Assembly (NCBI RefSeq): GCF_014384885.1
Contig: NZ_JACRST010000030.1
Span: forward strand, 1-20,078
DNA: 20,078 nucleotides
Direction of reading: 5' to 3'
Source: Ligaoa zhengdingensis
Lineage (GTDB): Bacteria > Bacillota > Clostridia > Oscillospirales > Ruminococcaceae
Positions 1 to 6,427 of this stretch are shown here, piece by piece. Within the stretch, counting starts at the first letter, position 1. Every line of letters begins with the position of its first letter. The notes under the pieces were generated by a model, which saw nothing but the letters and a program-made list of their open reading frames with translations, was not told the DNA's origin and did no database searches. The translations under genes were made by a program, and so were the position numbers.

Positions 1-846
1 AAGGCGAGTGCGCTCACAGTGGCGATGTCGAAGGTGCGCCTGGCGAAGGTGATCGAGACGCGCGAGGCGGAGATCGACGCGACGAAGTACACAGCGGCGA
101 GCATCGAGGAACTGGAAGCAGTGATCGCGGAAGCGAAGGAGCTGCTGGAGTCCGACGAGCTGACGCTGGAACAGGAAGTAGAGATGACCAATAAGCTGAA
201 CGCGGTGAAGCTGGAGCCGATTGAGAAGCCGAGCAAACCTTCGAGCTCGAAGGGCGGCAGCACGGGCCAGGTAGCGGACAGCGACTATTGGACTGAAGTG
301 ATCGAGAAGATCAACGGGACCGAAAAGGGCGGCAAAGTGAACGCGAAGCTGGACGAGGGCGCGATGGTGCCTGCGACGGTGATCGACGCCCTGAAGAACA
401 AGGGCGTGACCGTGATCTTCGAGATCGGCGACAAGGATTACGCAGTGAACGGCGCAGGGGAGCTGAAAGGCTACAGCGCGGCGGCTGTGTATTACACCTC
501 CGACGAGATCAAGGCCATGGCCGGTGGAGCTCCTGCTGCGAGTGGCACAGTGAATGCGCCCGCTGCAAACAGCAACCCGGAGACGGGCGGCGAGGTACCC
601 ACGGCGGTGGCGCCCGCAGCGCCTGAGGCGACGGTTCCTGTGGAGCCGGTCGTACCCGAGGCTCCCGCAGTGATCGAGCCTGTGGTTCCCGCTGTACCCG
701 AGGCCCCCGCAGCTCAGGCTGAGGCGGCCGTGGAAGAAAACAACAACAGCTTTGTGATCGGCGCGCTGATCGTCCTTGCGCTGCTGGCGGCTGCGGCTGT
801 CACAGTTGTGGTGATCCGCCGCAGACAGCACGAGCTGGAGAAATAA
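1..846 (+). CDS. C-terminal part of a large FIVAR-containing cell-surface protein with a membrane anchor (5' end outside window)
   Basis: The frame is open at the left edge (first codons K-A-S-A-L-T), so this is only the C-terminal ~281 residues; the GTG at 19 is probably internal. Visible parts in order: a helical FIVAR-type module containing DATKYTAASIEELEAVIAEA; a Lys/Pro/Ser linker; a small alpha/beta module (about bases 270-525) of the VTVIFEIGDKDYAVNG type, which I recall near the C-terminus of clostridial surface proteins; NPETGG (about bases 574-591); a Pro/Val/Glu/Ala linker with repeated EPVVP; one hydrophobic segment (about bases 751-816); and a basic tail RRRQHELEK. It is probably an exported enzyme or adhesin held in the membrane or wall. 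The sortase-like NPETG lies some 50 residues before the membrane segment instead of next to it. The catalytic part, if any, lies outside the window. Codon style and FIVAR module match the 3' part of the giant gene at the right edge. Confidence 0.85.
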   Translation, partial: KASALTVAMSKVRLAKVIETREAEIDATKYTAASIEELEAVIAEAKELLESDELTLEQEVEMTNKLNAVKLEPIEKPSKPSSSKGGSTGQVADSDYWTEVIEKINGTEKGGKVNAKLDEGAMVPATVIDALKNKGVTVIFEIGDKDYAVNGAGELKGYSAAAVYYTSDEIKAMAGGAPAASGTVNAPAANSNPETGGEVPTAVAPAAPEATVPVEPVVPEAPAVIEPVVPAVPEAPAAQAEAAVEENNNSFVIGALIVLALLAAAAVTVVVIRRRQHELEK

Positions 847-885
847 GCCTTTTCCATTTCTTCCTCTTATATTTCCCAAGGTGGA

Positions 886-919
886 GGCGCGGTGCGGCAA
901 TCTGCTGCACCGCGCCTTT
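886..919 (+). terminator. First hairpin of a tandem terminator region
   Basis: A 10-bp perfect inverted repeat (GGCGCGGTGC 886-895 with GCACCGCGCC 907-916) is followed by only three T residues. It lies 40 bp after the stop of the surface protein. Alone it would be a weak intrinsic terminator; a second stronger hairpin follows. Confidence 0.5.
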
Positions 920-930
920 GCCGTCGGCAA

Positions 931-964
931 AAAGGGGCCCCGCACAGAAGTGCGGGGCCCCTTT
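931..964 (+). terminator. Bidirectional intrinsic terminator between convergent genes
   Basis: A 15-bp perfect stem (AAAGGGGCCCCGCAC 931-945, loop AGAA, GTGCGGGGCCCCTTT 950-964) has A residues on its left and T residues on its right. It can end transcription of the surface protein on the plus strand and of the reductase (stop at 968) on the minus strand. Confidence 0.85.
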
Positions 965-967
965 GGG

Positions 968-1966
968 TCAATGGGATATTTGATCGATCCAGTTGAGTTC
1001 CTCCTGTGTAAAATGAACGGAGCCCAGCGTCTCGACATTTTCTACAATCTGCTCCGGACGGGAAGCGCCGATCAGCACGCTGGTGACGGCTTTGTTTTGC
1101 AGCAGCCAGCAGATCGCCAACTGTGCCAGCGTCTGTCCGCGCTCAAGGGCGAGGTCGTTGAGCTGACGAATCTGCTCCAAACGATGAGGTGTCAGCGCAT
1201 CGGTGGTCAAAAAGCGCCCGTCCCGGCGGATGCGGCTGTCTGCGGGGACGCCTCCCAGGTATTTGTCGGTGAGGAGCCCCTGCGCCAGAGGGCTGTAGAC
1301 GATCAAGCCCTTGCCCTCCTGCAATGCGGCGTCCCGCAGGCCGTTGGCCTCCACTGTGCGGTCGAAGATGGAGTAACGGTTTTGGTTGATTACAAAGGGG
1401 CATTTGAGCTCTTCGAGGATGCGGGCCGCCTCCAACAGGTGGGGACCGTCGTAATTGGAAATTCCCGCATAGAGCGCCTTGCCGCTCTTCACAGCGGAAT
1501 CGAGCGCCATCATGCTTTCTTCCAACGGGGTGTCGGGGTCCATGCGGTGGTGGTAAAAAATATCCACATAGTCCAGCCCCATGCGGGAAAGGCTTTGATC
1601 CAGGCTGGCCAGGAGGTATTTCCGGCTGCCCCAGTCCCCATATGGGCCGTCCCACATGAGGTAACCCGCTTTGGTGCTGATGATCAGCTCGTCCCGGTAA
1701 GGGTGAAGGTTTTCCCGCAGGATGCGCCCGAAATTGATCTCCGCGCTGCCCGGCGCGGGGCCGTAATTGTTGGCCAGGTCAAAATGGGTGATGCCGTGGT
1801 CGAATGCGGTAAAACACATCTGACGCATGTTTTCATAGTCGTCGTGATCCCCAAAATTGTGCCACAGCCCCAAAGAGATCATGGGGAGCAGCAGACCGCT
1901 TTTGCCACATCGGTTGTACTTCATCGATTGATAGCGCGCGTTGTTCGCTTCATAGATATTTGGCAT
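968..1966 (-). CDS. gpr: L-glyceraldehyde 3-phosphate reductase-type aldo/keto reductase (YghZ/Gpr family)
   Basis: 332 residues, the usual length. The sequence follows E. coli YghZ (Gpr) along its whole length, e.g. YNRCGKSGLLLP, GITHFDLANNYGPAPGSAE, ELIISTKAGY and SRKYLLASLDQSLSRMGLDY. The aldo/keto reductase tetrad is intact: Asp63, Tyr68, Lys99 and His140. The NADPH-site region SVLIGASRPEQ sits near the C-terminus. It is a soluble (alpha/beta)8 barrel; the family reduces small aldehydes such as L-glyceraldehyde 3-phosphate and methylglyoxal with NADPH, so carbonyl detoxification is the likely role, though the native substrate is not proven. The ATG is preceded on the minus strand by AGGAAGGGG. 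It is transcribed away from two further reductases and shares a ~410-bp divergent control region with them. A terminator lies just past its stop. Confidence 0.93.
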   Translation of the reverse strand: MPNIYEANNARYQSMKYNRCGKSGLLLPMISLGLWHNFGDHDDYENMRQMCFTAFDHGITHFDLANNYGPAPGSAEINFGRILRENLHPYRDELIISTKAGYLMWDGPYGDWGSRKYLLASLDQSLSRMGLDYVDIFYHHRMDPDTPLEESMMALDSAVKSGKALYAGISNYDGPHLLEAARILEELKCPFVINQNRYSIFDRTVEANGLRDAALQEGKGLIVYSPLAQGLLTDKYLGGVPADSRIRRDGRFLTTDALTPHRLEQIRQLNDLALERGQTLAQLAICWLLQNKAVTSVLIGASRPEQIVENVETLGSVHFTQEELNWIDQISH

Positions 1967-2141
1967 TTTAGGCCCCTTCCTTTCTGTTTCTGCTTTAGTT
2001 CGGACTTGATATCATCTTTTCGCATGGGCTCTATGGCAGCGCGCTTTTTCTGCCGCTGTACGGATATATGTGCGGTCTGCGGCGGTGTTGGCGCAGATAC
2101 CCCATAAACAGTGCGTGGCGTGTCATAGCTGTTCCGCGGCT

Positions 2142-2150
2142 ATTATAGCA
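2142..2150 (-). promoter_or_regulatory. Candidate extended -10 promoter for the Gpr-type reductase
   Basis: On the minus strand the sequence reads TGCTATAAT, a perfect -10 with the TGn extension and no clear -35. It would give a leader of roughly 170 nt before the ATG at 1966. I found no riboswitch-like fold I could name in that leader. Confidence 0.5.
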
Positions 2151-2184
2151 TAAAACGGGACAAAAGCATAGAAGCCGCTTTCGT

Positions 2185-2202
2185 AATCGTTGCAAAACGA
2201 TT
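2185..2202. promoter_or_regulatory. Inverted repeat, candidate operator upstream of the Gpr-type reductase
   Basis: AATCGTT (2185-2191), spacer GCAA, AACGATT (2196-2202): two perfect 7-bp arms. It sits about 35-50 bp upstream of the minus-strand extended -10. Size and CG-containing arms recall sites of LacI-type regulators, but no regulator is encoded nearby, so the factor is unknown. Confidence 0.4.
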
Positions 2203-2280
2203 GGCCGCCCTGCGCTTTTTGGTTTGCGGTTATGATAACACGGCTGATTAAAACTTCCCATTCGTTCACAAAAAATTCAC

Positions 2281-2316
2281 TTGACCTGGAGTTCACTCCA
2301 GAGGGTATGGTATAAT
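2281..2316 (+). promoter_or_regulatory. MerR-type promoter/operator of the Fe-S aldo/keto reductase pair
   Basis: The -35 TTGACC is at 2281-2286. A perfect palindrome, CTGGAGT (2286-2292), TC, ACTCCAG (2295-2301), fills the spacer. A -10 TATGGT at 2306-2311 gives a 19-bp spacer; the better hexamer TATAAT at 2311-2316 would give 24 bp. A dyad inside an over-long spacer is the hallmark of MerR-family promoters, where the bound activator twists the DNA so that polymerase can use it. Such operators often precede aldehyde-responsive reductase genes. The regulator itself is not in this window. Confidence 0.72.
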
Positions 2317-2374
2317 GTATCAGTAACGTAAAAACGACTTCGCCCAGCAGCAAAGAGAGAAAGGATGATACATC

Positions 2375-3502
2375 ATGGAGAAATTGGGATTCGGATTGAT
2401 GCGCCTGCCGCAGACTGACCCCAACATCCCCAGTAGCGTGGATATCGAAGCGTTCAAGAAGATGGCGGACGTCTTTATAGCGGCGGGCGGCACTTACTTT
2501 GATACGGCTTACCCCTACCATGGGGGGAGCAGTGAGACCGCTTTCCGCGAAGCCGTTGTAAAAAGATATCCCCGAGATGCTTACACCGTCACCGACAAAC
2601 TGCCCATGTTCCTCATCAACCAAAAGGAGGAGATTCCGCGCATCTTTGAGGAGCAGCTTGCGCGCTGCGGCGTGGAGTATTTCGACTACTATTGGCTGCA
2701 CAGCCTGGGAAAGATCAGCTATGAAAAGTCCGAGGAACTGCAGGCGTTTGCATACATCGCGCAGAAAAAGGCCGAAGGGAAGATCCGTCATATCGGCTTC
2801 TCCTTCCACGATGCGCCGGAACTGCTCGAAGAGATTCTATCCAAGCACCCGGAGATGGAGTATGTTCAGTTGCAAATCAACTATATCGACTGGGAGGACT
2901 CAGCCATCCGCGCGCGGGAGTGCTATGAGATCGCTACCCGATACGGCAAGCCGGTTATCGTCATGGAGCCGGTGAAGGGCGGCGCCCTGGCAAACATCCC
3001 GGAGCGGGCGGAACAGCTCCTGAAGGAATACCGCCCCGATCTCTCCACCGCATCGTGGGCCGTCCGGTTTGCGGCGTCGCTGGACAACGTGATGATGGTG
3101 CTCAGCGGCATGAGCAACCAGGCGCAGTTGGAAGACAATCTCAGCTATATGAAGCATTTTACCCCGCTGGACGCCGGGGAGAGGGAGGTGTTGGCGCGGG
3201 CGACTGAAATTGTCCAAGGCGCGATTGCCATTCCGTGCACCGCCTGCCGGTACTGCACTGACGGTTGCCCCAAAGAAATTGCCATCCCCGACTATTTTGC
3301 ACTGTATAATACCCTCAAACGCTTCGGAGCGGTGCAGCGCATCGTCGCCTCGACCTATTACGAAAACCTCGCCGAGACCCACGGGAGGGCTGCCGACTGC
3401 ATCGGGTGCAAACAGTGTGAGCGCCGGTGCCCACAACATCTGAAGGTCGTGGATTATCTGAAAGAGGTCTCTTCGGTCTTCGACGCCCCCTCAGGACGCT
3501 GA
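2375..3502 (+). CDS. Aldo/keto reductase with C-terminal 2x[4Fe-4S] ferredoxin domain
   Basis: 375 residues of the 'predicted oxidoreductase, aldo/keto reductase family' type with a ferredoxin tail. The barrel covers residues 1 to about 275, with tetrad Asp43, Tyr48, Lys75 and His109 all present (FDTAYPYHGG, TDKLP, YWLHSLG). The tail has two [4Fe-4S] sites: Cys288-291-294-298 (CTACRYCTDGCP) and Cys342-345-348-352 (CIGCKQCERRCP). It probably couples NAD(P)H-linked carbonyl reduction to one-electron carriers in the cytoplasm; the substrate is unknown. The ATG at 2375 is preceded by GAAAGGA. It lies behind a MerR-type promoter, and the next reductase starts 57 bp downstream, so the two form an operon. 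Anaerobic clostridia commonly carry several such enzymes. Confidence 0.9.
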   Translation: MEKLGFGLMRLPQTDPNIPSSVDIEAFKKMADVFIAAGGTYFDTAYPYHGGSSETAFREAVVKRYPRDAYTVTDKLPMFLINQKEEIPRIFEEQLARCGVEYFDYYWLHSLGKISYEKSEELQAFAYIAQKKAEGKIRHIGFSFHDAPELLEEILSKHPEMEYVQLQINYIDWEDSAIRARECYEIATRYGKPVIVMEPVKGGALANIPERAEQLLKEYRPDLSTASWAVRFAASLDNVMMVLSGMSNQAQLEDNLSYMKHFTPLDAGEREVLARATEIVQGAIAIPCTACRYCTDGCPKEIAIPDYFALYNTLKRFGAVQRIVASTYYENLAETHGRAADCIGCKQCERRCPQHLKVVDYLKEVSSVFDAPSGR

Positions 3503-3559
3503 GTTGGCCTACGTGCCGGAAAAACATAACGATCACACAGAAGGAGACGGCGATTTGAA

Positions 3560-4708
3560 ATGAACTACCGTGAACTAGGAAAAACCGGCCTGAGGGTCAG
3601 CGAGATCGGGCTGGGCTGTGAGGGTTTTGTCCTTCAGGACGACCGCTTTGCCGAGGAGATGTTCCGGCTGGCGCTGGAAGGCGGCGTCAATTGCATGGAC
3701 CTCTACAGCCCCAACCCCGATGTGCAGCGCCGGGTGGGCCGGGCGATTCACGCCAGGCGTGAGGATTTCATCCTGCAAGCCCATTTGTGCGCGATCTGGG
3801 AGAACGGCCAATACCGGGCGACCCGAAAGATCGGCGAGGTGCGCGCCGCTTTTGAGGCGATGCTTTCCAACCTCGATACCGATTACATAGATATCGGCAT
3901 GATCCACTATGTGGATTCCGTCGCCCTGTGGAAGGAGATCGCCGAAGGTCCGGTGATGGCCTACGCACAGGAGCTGAAAAAGGCCGGGAGAATCCGGCAC
4001 ATCGGCGTCAGCAGCCACAACCCTCAGGCCGCCCTCGCTGCGGTGGAAAGTGGGCTGGTCGAGGTGCTGATGTTCAGCGTAAACCCCTGCTACGATCTTC
4101 AGCCGCCGGATGAGGACGTGGAGAAACTTTGGGCCGCAGACAGCTATTCGGGCGGGCTCACCAATATGGACCCAGAGCGTGAGCGGCTCTACGAGACCTG
4201 CCAGCGCCTCGGCGTGGGAATCACTGTCATGAAGGCGTTTGGCGGCGGTGATCTGCTCAGCGAGACGCTTTCCCCTGCGGGCAAAGCGCTCACAGCAAAT
4301 CAGTGCATCCATTACGCGCTCACCCGCCCCGCGGTTGCCTGTGTGATGTCGGGCGCACACAGCACTGAGGAGCTGGCCACATCGCTGGCCTACGAGACCG
4401 CGTCGGATAGTGACCGGGATTACGCCACCGCGTTTGCCACCTTCCCGCGGATCAAGTGGGAAGGCCACTGTATGTATTGCGGCCACTGTGCGCCCTGCCC
4501 CAAGGGGATCGATGTGGCCACCGTAACCAAGTTTTTGAATCTCGCCAGGGCCCAGGGCGAAGTGCCGGAGACAGTGCGGGAGCACTACGCGGCGCTGAGC
4601 CACACAGCGGGCGAGTGCATCGCGTGCCGCGCCTGCGAAAAACGGTGCCCGTTTGGGGTGCCGGTTGTGGAGAATATGGCTGCGGCAAAGGTGATGTTCG
4701 GAAGATAA
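3560..4708 (+). CDS. Second ferredoxin-tailed aldo/keto reductase-like protein with altered catalytic residues
   Basis: 382 residues. The N-terminus MNYRELGKTGLRVSEIGLGC is typical of the family, followed by a barrel to about residue 290 and two cysteine clusters: Cys304-307-310-313 (CMYCGHCAPCP, one residue tighter than the usual CxxCxxCxxxCP) and Cys353-356-359-363 (CIACRACEKRCP). The canonical tetrad is incomplete. Asp47 and His116 are in place, but the Tyr position (+5 from Asp) is Asn52, with Tyr49 two residues from the Asp, and the Lys position appears to be His75 (ILQAHL). It may use a different chemistry or act mainly in electron transfer or cofactor binding. AAGGAG at 3541-3546 lies 13 nt before the ATG, a long spacing. 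It is cotranscribed with the upstream reductase and ended by a strong terminator. Confidence 0.88.
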   Translation: MNYRELGKTGLRVSEIGLGCEGFVLQDDRFAEEMFRLALEGGVNCMDLYSPNPDVQRRVGRAIHARREDFILQAHLCAIWENGQYRATRKIGEVRAAFEAMLSNLDTDYIDIGMIHYVDSVALWKEIAEGPVMAYAQELKKAGRIRHIGVSSHNPQAALAAVESGLVEVLMFSVNPCYDLQPPDEDVEKLWAADSYSGGLTNMDPERERLYETCQRLGVGITVMKAFGGGDLLSETLSPAGKALTANQCIHYALTRPAVACVMSGAHSTEELATSLAYETASDSDRDYATAFATFPRIKWEGHCMYCGHCAPCPKGIDVATVTKFLNLARAQGEVPETVREHYAALSHTAGECIACRACEKRCPFGVPVVENMAAAKVMFGR

Positions 4709-4749
4709 ATAAAATACGAAGGGTAGGCCGCAACCTTTCCGATGAAATA

Positions 4750-4782
4750 AAAAAACCGGAGCATCAATTGCTCCGGTTTTTT
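4750..4782 (+). terminator. Intrinsic terminator of the reductase operon
   Basis: The stem AAAAACCGGAGCA (4751-4763) pairs with TGCTCCGGTTTTT across a 5-nt loop and ends in a T tract. It lies about 40 bp after the stop of the second Fe-S reductase. The flanking A and T tracts also allow action on the minus strand. Confidence 0.9.
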
Positions 4783-4884
4783 GCTGTGAAAGGGGATGGT
4801 AGGCCGCCCGCCGGTAGGAAAAGTCGCCCAAAAGCGGCGCCACGCAAACGATTGACAGCGGCGCGAACGCGTCCTGATTCTTAT

Positions 4885-4923
4885 AAATAAAAATCGGAGC
4901 AAGCTGTATATCGCTTGCTCCGA
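4885..4923 (-). terminator. Intrinsic terminator of tRNA-Trp
   Basis: TCGGAGCAAGC (4894-4904) pairs with GCTTGCTCCGA (4913-4923). On the minus strand it is followed by TTTTTATTTA. It sits 4 nt beyond the CCA end of tRNA-Trp. Confidence 0.87.
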
Positions 4924-4926
4924 CAG

Positions 4927-5002
4927 TGGCAGGGGCAGAAGGACTTGAACCCTCGGCACGTGGTTTTGGAGACCACTGCTCTACCAACTGAGCTATACCC
5001 CT
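4927..5002 (-). tRNA. trnW: tRNA-Trp (anticodon CCA)
   Basis: The minus-strand cloverleaf is complete: acceptor AGGGGTA/TGCCCCT, D arm GCTCAGTTGGTAGAGC, anticodon loop CTCCAAA with anticodon CCA, T arm with GGTTCAAGTCC, discriminator G and an encoded 3' CCA. It is 76 nt with no intron or variable-arm expansion. It has its own promoter and terminator. Confidence 0.96.
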
Positions 5003-5039
5003 ATCTGTATATTGCAGTAACATCTGCTCAACGCAATCT

Positions 5040-5069
5040 ATTATAACCTGCAATGGGTACTTCTGTCAA
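5040..5069 (-). promoter_or_regulatory. Promoter of tRNA-Trp
   Basis: The minus strand has a perfect -35 TTGACA (complement of 5064-5069), an 18-bp spacer and a perfect -10 TATAAT (complement of 5040-5045). It starts the tRNA-Trp transcript about 30 bp upstream of the mature 5' end. Confidence 0.88.
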
Positions 5070-5141
5070 TGCCAAAATCAAAAATCGACAAGAAAAAGTG
5101 AAATAAATGCCCTCTCGACCGGGGGGAGGCGCGGCAAAAAC

Positions 5142-5177
5142 AAAAAATCCACTTCACAAAAGTAAAGTGGATTTTTT
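5142..5177 (-). terminator. Terminator of the tRNA-Asp/tRNA-Thr unit
   Basis: AAAAAATCCACTT (5142-5154) and AAGTGGATTTTTT (5165-5177) form a 13-bp stem with a 10-nt loop. The T run on the minus strand lies directly after the CCA end of tRNA-Thr. It separates this unit from the tRNA-Trp promoter. Confidence 0.85.
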
Positions 5178-5178
5178 G

Positions 5179-5254
<76 letters not shown>

Positions 5255-5259
5255 AAATG

Positions 5260-5336
5260 TGGCGACCTGGATGGGGCTCGAACCCACGACCTCTAGCGTG
5301 ACAGGCTAGCGTTCTAACCAACTGAACTACCAGGCC
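5260..5336 (-). tRNA. trnD: tRNA-Asp (anticodon GTC)
   Basis: 77 nt. Acceptor GGCCTGG/CCAGGTC, D arm GTTCAGTTGGTTAGAAC, anticodon loop CTGTCAC (anticodon GTC), T loop GGGTTCGAGCCC, discriminator G and an encoded CCA. It is the first gene of the Asp-Thr unit. Confidence 0.96.
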
Positions 5337-5402
5337 ACAATTTTGCGGTGCTTGGCAGGGGGCCGGTGAAACGTTTCTGCCGATTGTCTCGCAATGTCAT
5401 TT

Positions 5403-5431
5403 ATTATACTAGGATAGAGGCCGTTTGTCAA
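5403..5431 (-). promoter_or_regulatory. Promoter of the tRNA-Asp/tRNA-Thr unit
   Basis: The minus strand has a perfect TTGACA (complement of 5426-5431), a 17-bp spacer and a perfect TATAAT (complement of 5403-5408). This is a full-consensus sigma-A promoter with a leader of about 60 nt before tRNA-Asp. Confidence 0.92.
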
Positions 5432-5474
5432 GTATTTTATCAAAAAATATTTGATTTTGGAGTCTCCAAAATGT

Positions 5475-5530
5475 TGTAAGAAAACTGTAAGAATTTTGTG
5501 GTGTGGTTGGAAAGAACTCGCTGTTACAAT
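5475..5530 (+). promoter_or_regulatory. Phased direct repeats and -10 upstream of the two-component operon (candidate autoregulatory site)
   Basis: TGTAAG occurs at 5475-5480 and 5486-5491 and is followed by a weaker TGTGGT at 5497-5502, so the period is exactly 11 bp. OmpR/PhoB-family regulators bind direct repeats with this period (the known WalR site TGTWAH-N5-TGTWAH is similar). A -10-like TACAAT at 5525-5530 lies 22 bp after the third repeat, a spacing suited to an activator that replaces a poor -35. I infer autoregulation by the downstream response regulator. Confidence 0.5.
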
Positions 5531-5581
5531 AGGTTCTGGATTGAGAAAGTCGCCAACGCCCGGACGGGGGTTGTGTGCGCA

Positions 5582-5590
5582 TGGTATAAT
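5582..5590 (+). promoter_or_regulatory. Extended -10 promoter candidate for the response regulator/kinase operon
   Basis: TGGTATAAT (5582-5590) is a perfect -10 with TGn extension and no clear -35. It lies about 130 bp before the regulator start and could be the basal promoter beside the repeat-linked one upstream. The leader also holds a loose inverted repeat (TATGATAC near 5604 and GTATCAT near 5667). Confidence 0.45.
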
Positions 5591-5722
5591 AACCGTAAAG
5601 CGGCTATGATACTGATTTTGCATTGGGCATTCGCGCAATGATCCATTTCGCGCTTTGCGCTCACGGTATCATCATAGCAGGAGAAAGCGCAGTTGCGCCC
5701 GCGAATAGGAGGAGCATCCCGG

Positions 5723-6427
5723 TTGGAACGGTTGAATGTGCTGGTGGTGGACGACGACCGCGAGATCGTTGAATCGATCGCCATTTATTTGAGCAAAGAG
5801 AACCTCAACATTCTCAAGGCCTACGACGGCCTGCAAGCGTTGGAACGGGTGGCAGAGAACAACATCCATCTGATCCTGATGGATGTGATGATGCCCAGGC
5901 TGGACGGCATCAAGGCGATGCTGCGCATCCGGGAACAGAACAACATCCCCATCATTCTGGTGAGCGCCAAAAGCGAGGACACCGATAAAATTTTCGGCCT
6001 GGAATTCGGCGCGGACGACTACATCACCAAACCGTTCAACCCCTTGGAGCTGATTGCGCGTGTGAAGAGCCAGCTGCGGCGGTATGTGAAGCTGGGCGCC
6101 GCAGAGGGGATCGGCGGCGCGTCCGAGCGCCTTTGCAGCGGCGGCCTCTGCCTGGACGTACATCAAAAGAAGCTCACGGTGGACGGCGAGGAGGTCAAGC
6201 TCACGCCCATTGAATACAAAATTGTGGAGCTGCTGCTGCGCAACCAGGGACGGGTGTTCTCCATCAACGAAATCTACGAGCGGGTGTGGAACGAACCGAG
6301 CTTCTCTCCGGAGAACACGGTCGCAGTGCACATCCGGCGCATCCGGGAGAAGATCGAGATCAATCCCAGGGAACCCAAATATTTGAAGGTGGTGTGGGGC
6401 ATTGGATACAAAATTGAAAAAACGTAA
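5723..6427 (+). CDS. OmpR/PhoB-family response regulator (VanR-like)
   Basis: 234 residues from the TTG at 5723, which follows AGGAGGAG (5707-5714) at 8 nt. A longer frame from TTG 5693 also has an AGGAGA but adds 10 residues not usual before LNVLVVDDD. Receiver domain, residues 1 to ~120: acidic Asp10-Asp11, phosphoacceptor Asp54 in LILMDVMMP, Ser81 and Lys103 (ADDYITKPF). DNA-binding winged helix, residues ~140-230: LTPIEYKIVELLLRNQGRVFS, recognition region ENTVAVHIRRIREKIE and wing KVVWGIGYKIE. It is a cytoplasmic transcription factor phosphorylated by the kinase whose start overlaps its last codons. Targets are unknown; the phased repeats upstream suggest its own operon. Confidence 0.95.
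   Translation: MERLNVLVVDDDREIVESIAIYLSKENLNILKAYDGLQALERVAENNIHLILMDVMMPRLDGIKAMLRIREQNNIPIILVSAKSEDTDKIFGLEFGADDYITKPFNPLELIARVKSQLRRYVKLGAAEGIGGASERLCSGGLCLDVHQKKLTVDGEEVKLTPIEYKIVELLLRNQGRVFSINEIYERVWNEPSFSPENTVAVHIRRIREKIEINPREPKYLKVVWGIGYKIEKT

Noticed and set aside
881..2107. Plus-strand open frame of 408 codons over the Gpr-type reductase
   Set aside because: It runs through the terminator and antisense to a full-length reductase with all catalytic residues. No protein family features were seen.
1967..2135. Riboswitch in the long leader of the Gpr-type reductase
   Set aside because: The leader is long enough, but I could not recognise any conserved riboswitch core or terminator-antiterminator pair.
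3575..5053. Minus-strand open frame of 492 codons crossing the second Fe-S reductase and tRNA-Trp
   Set aside because: It crosses a strong terminator and a tRNA gene and is antisense to a recognised protein.
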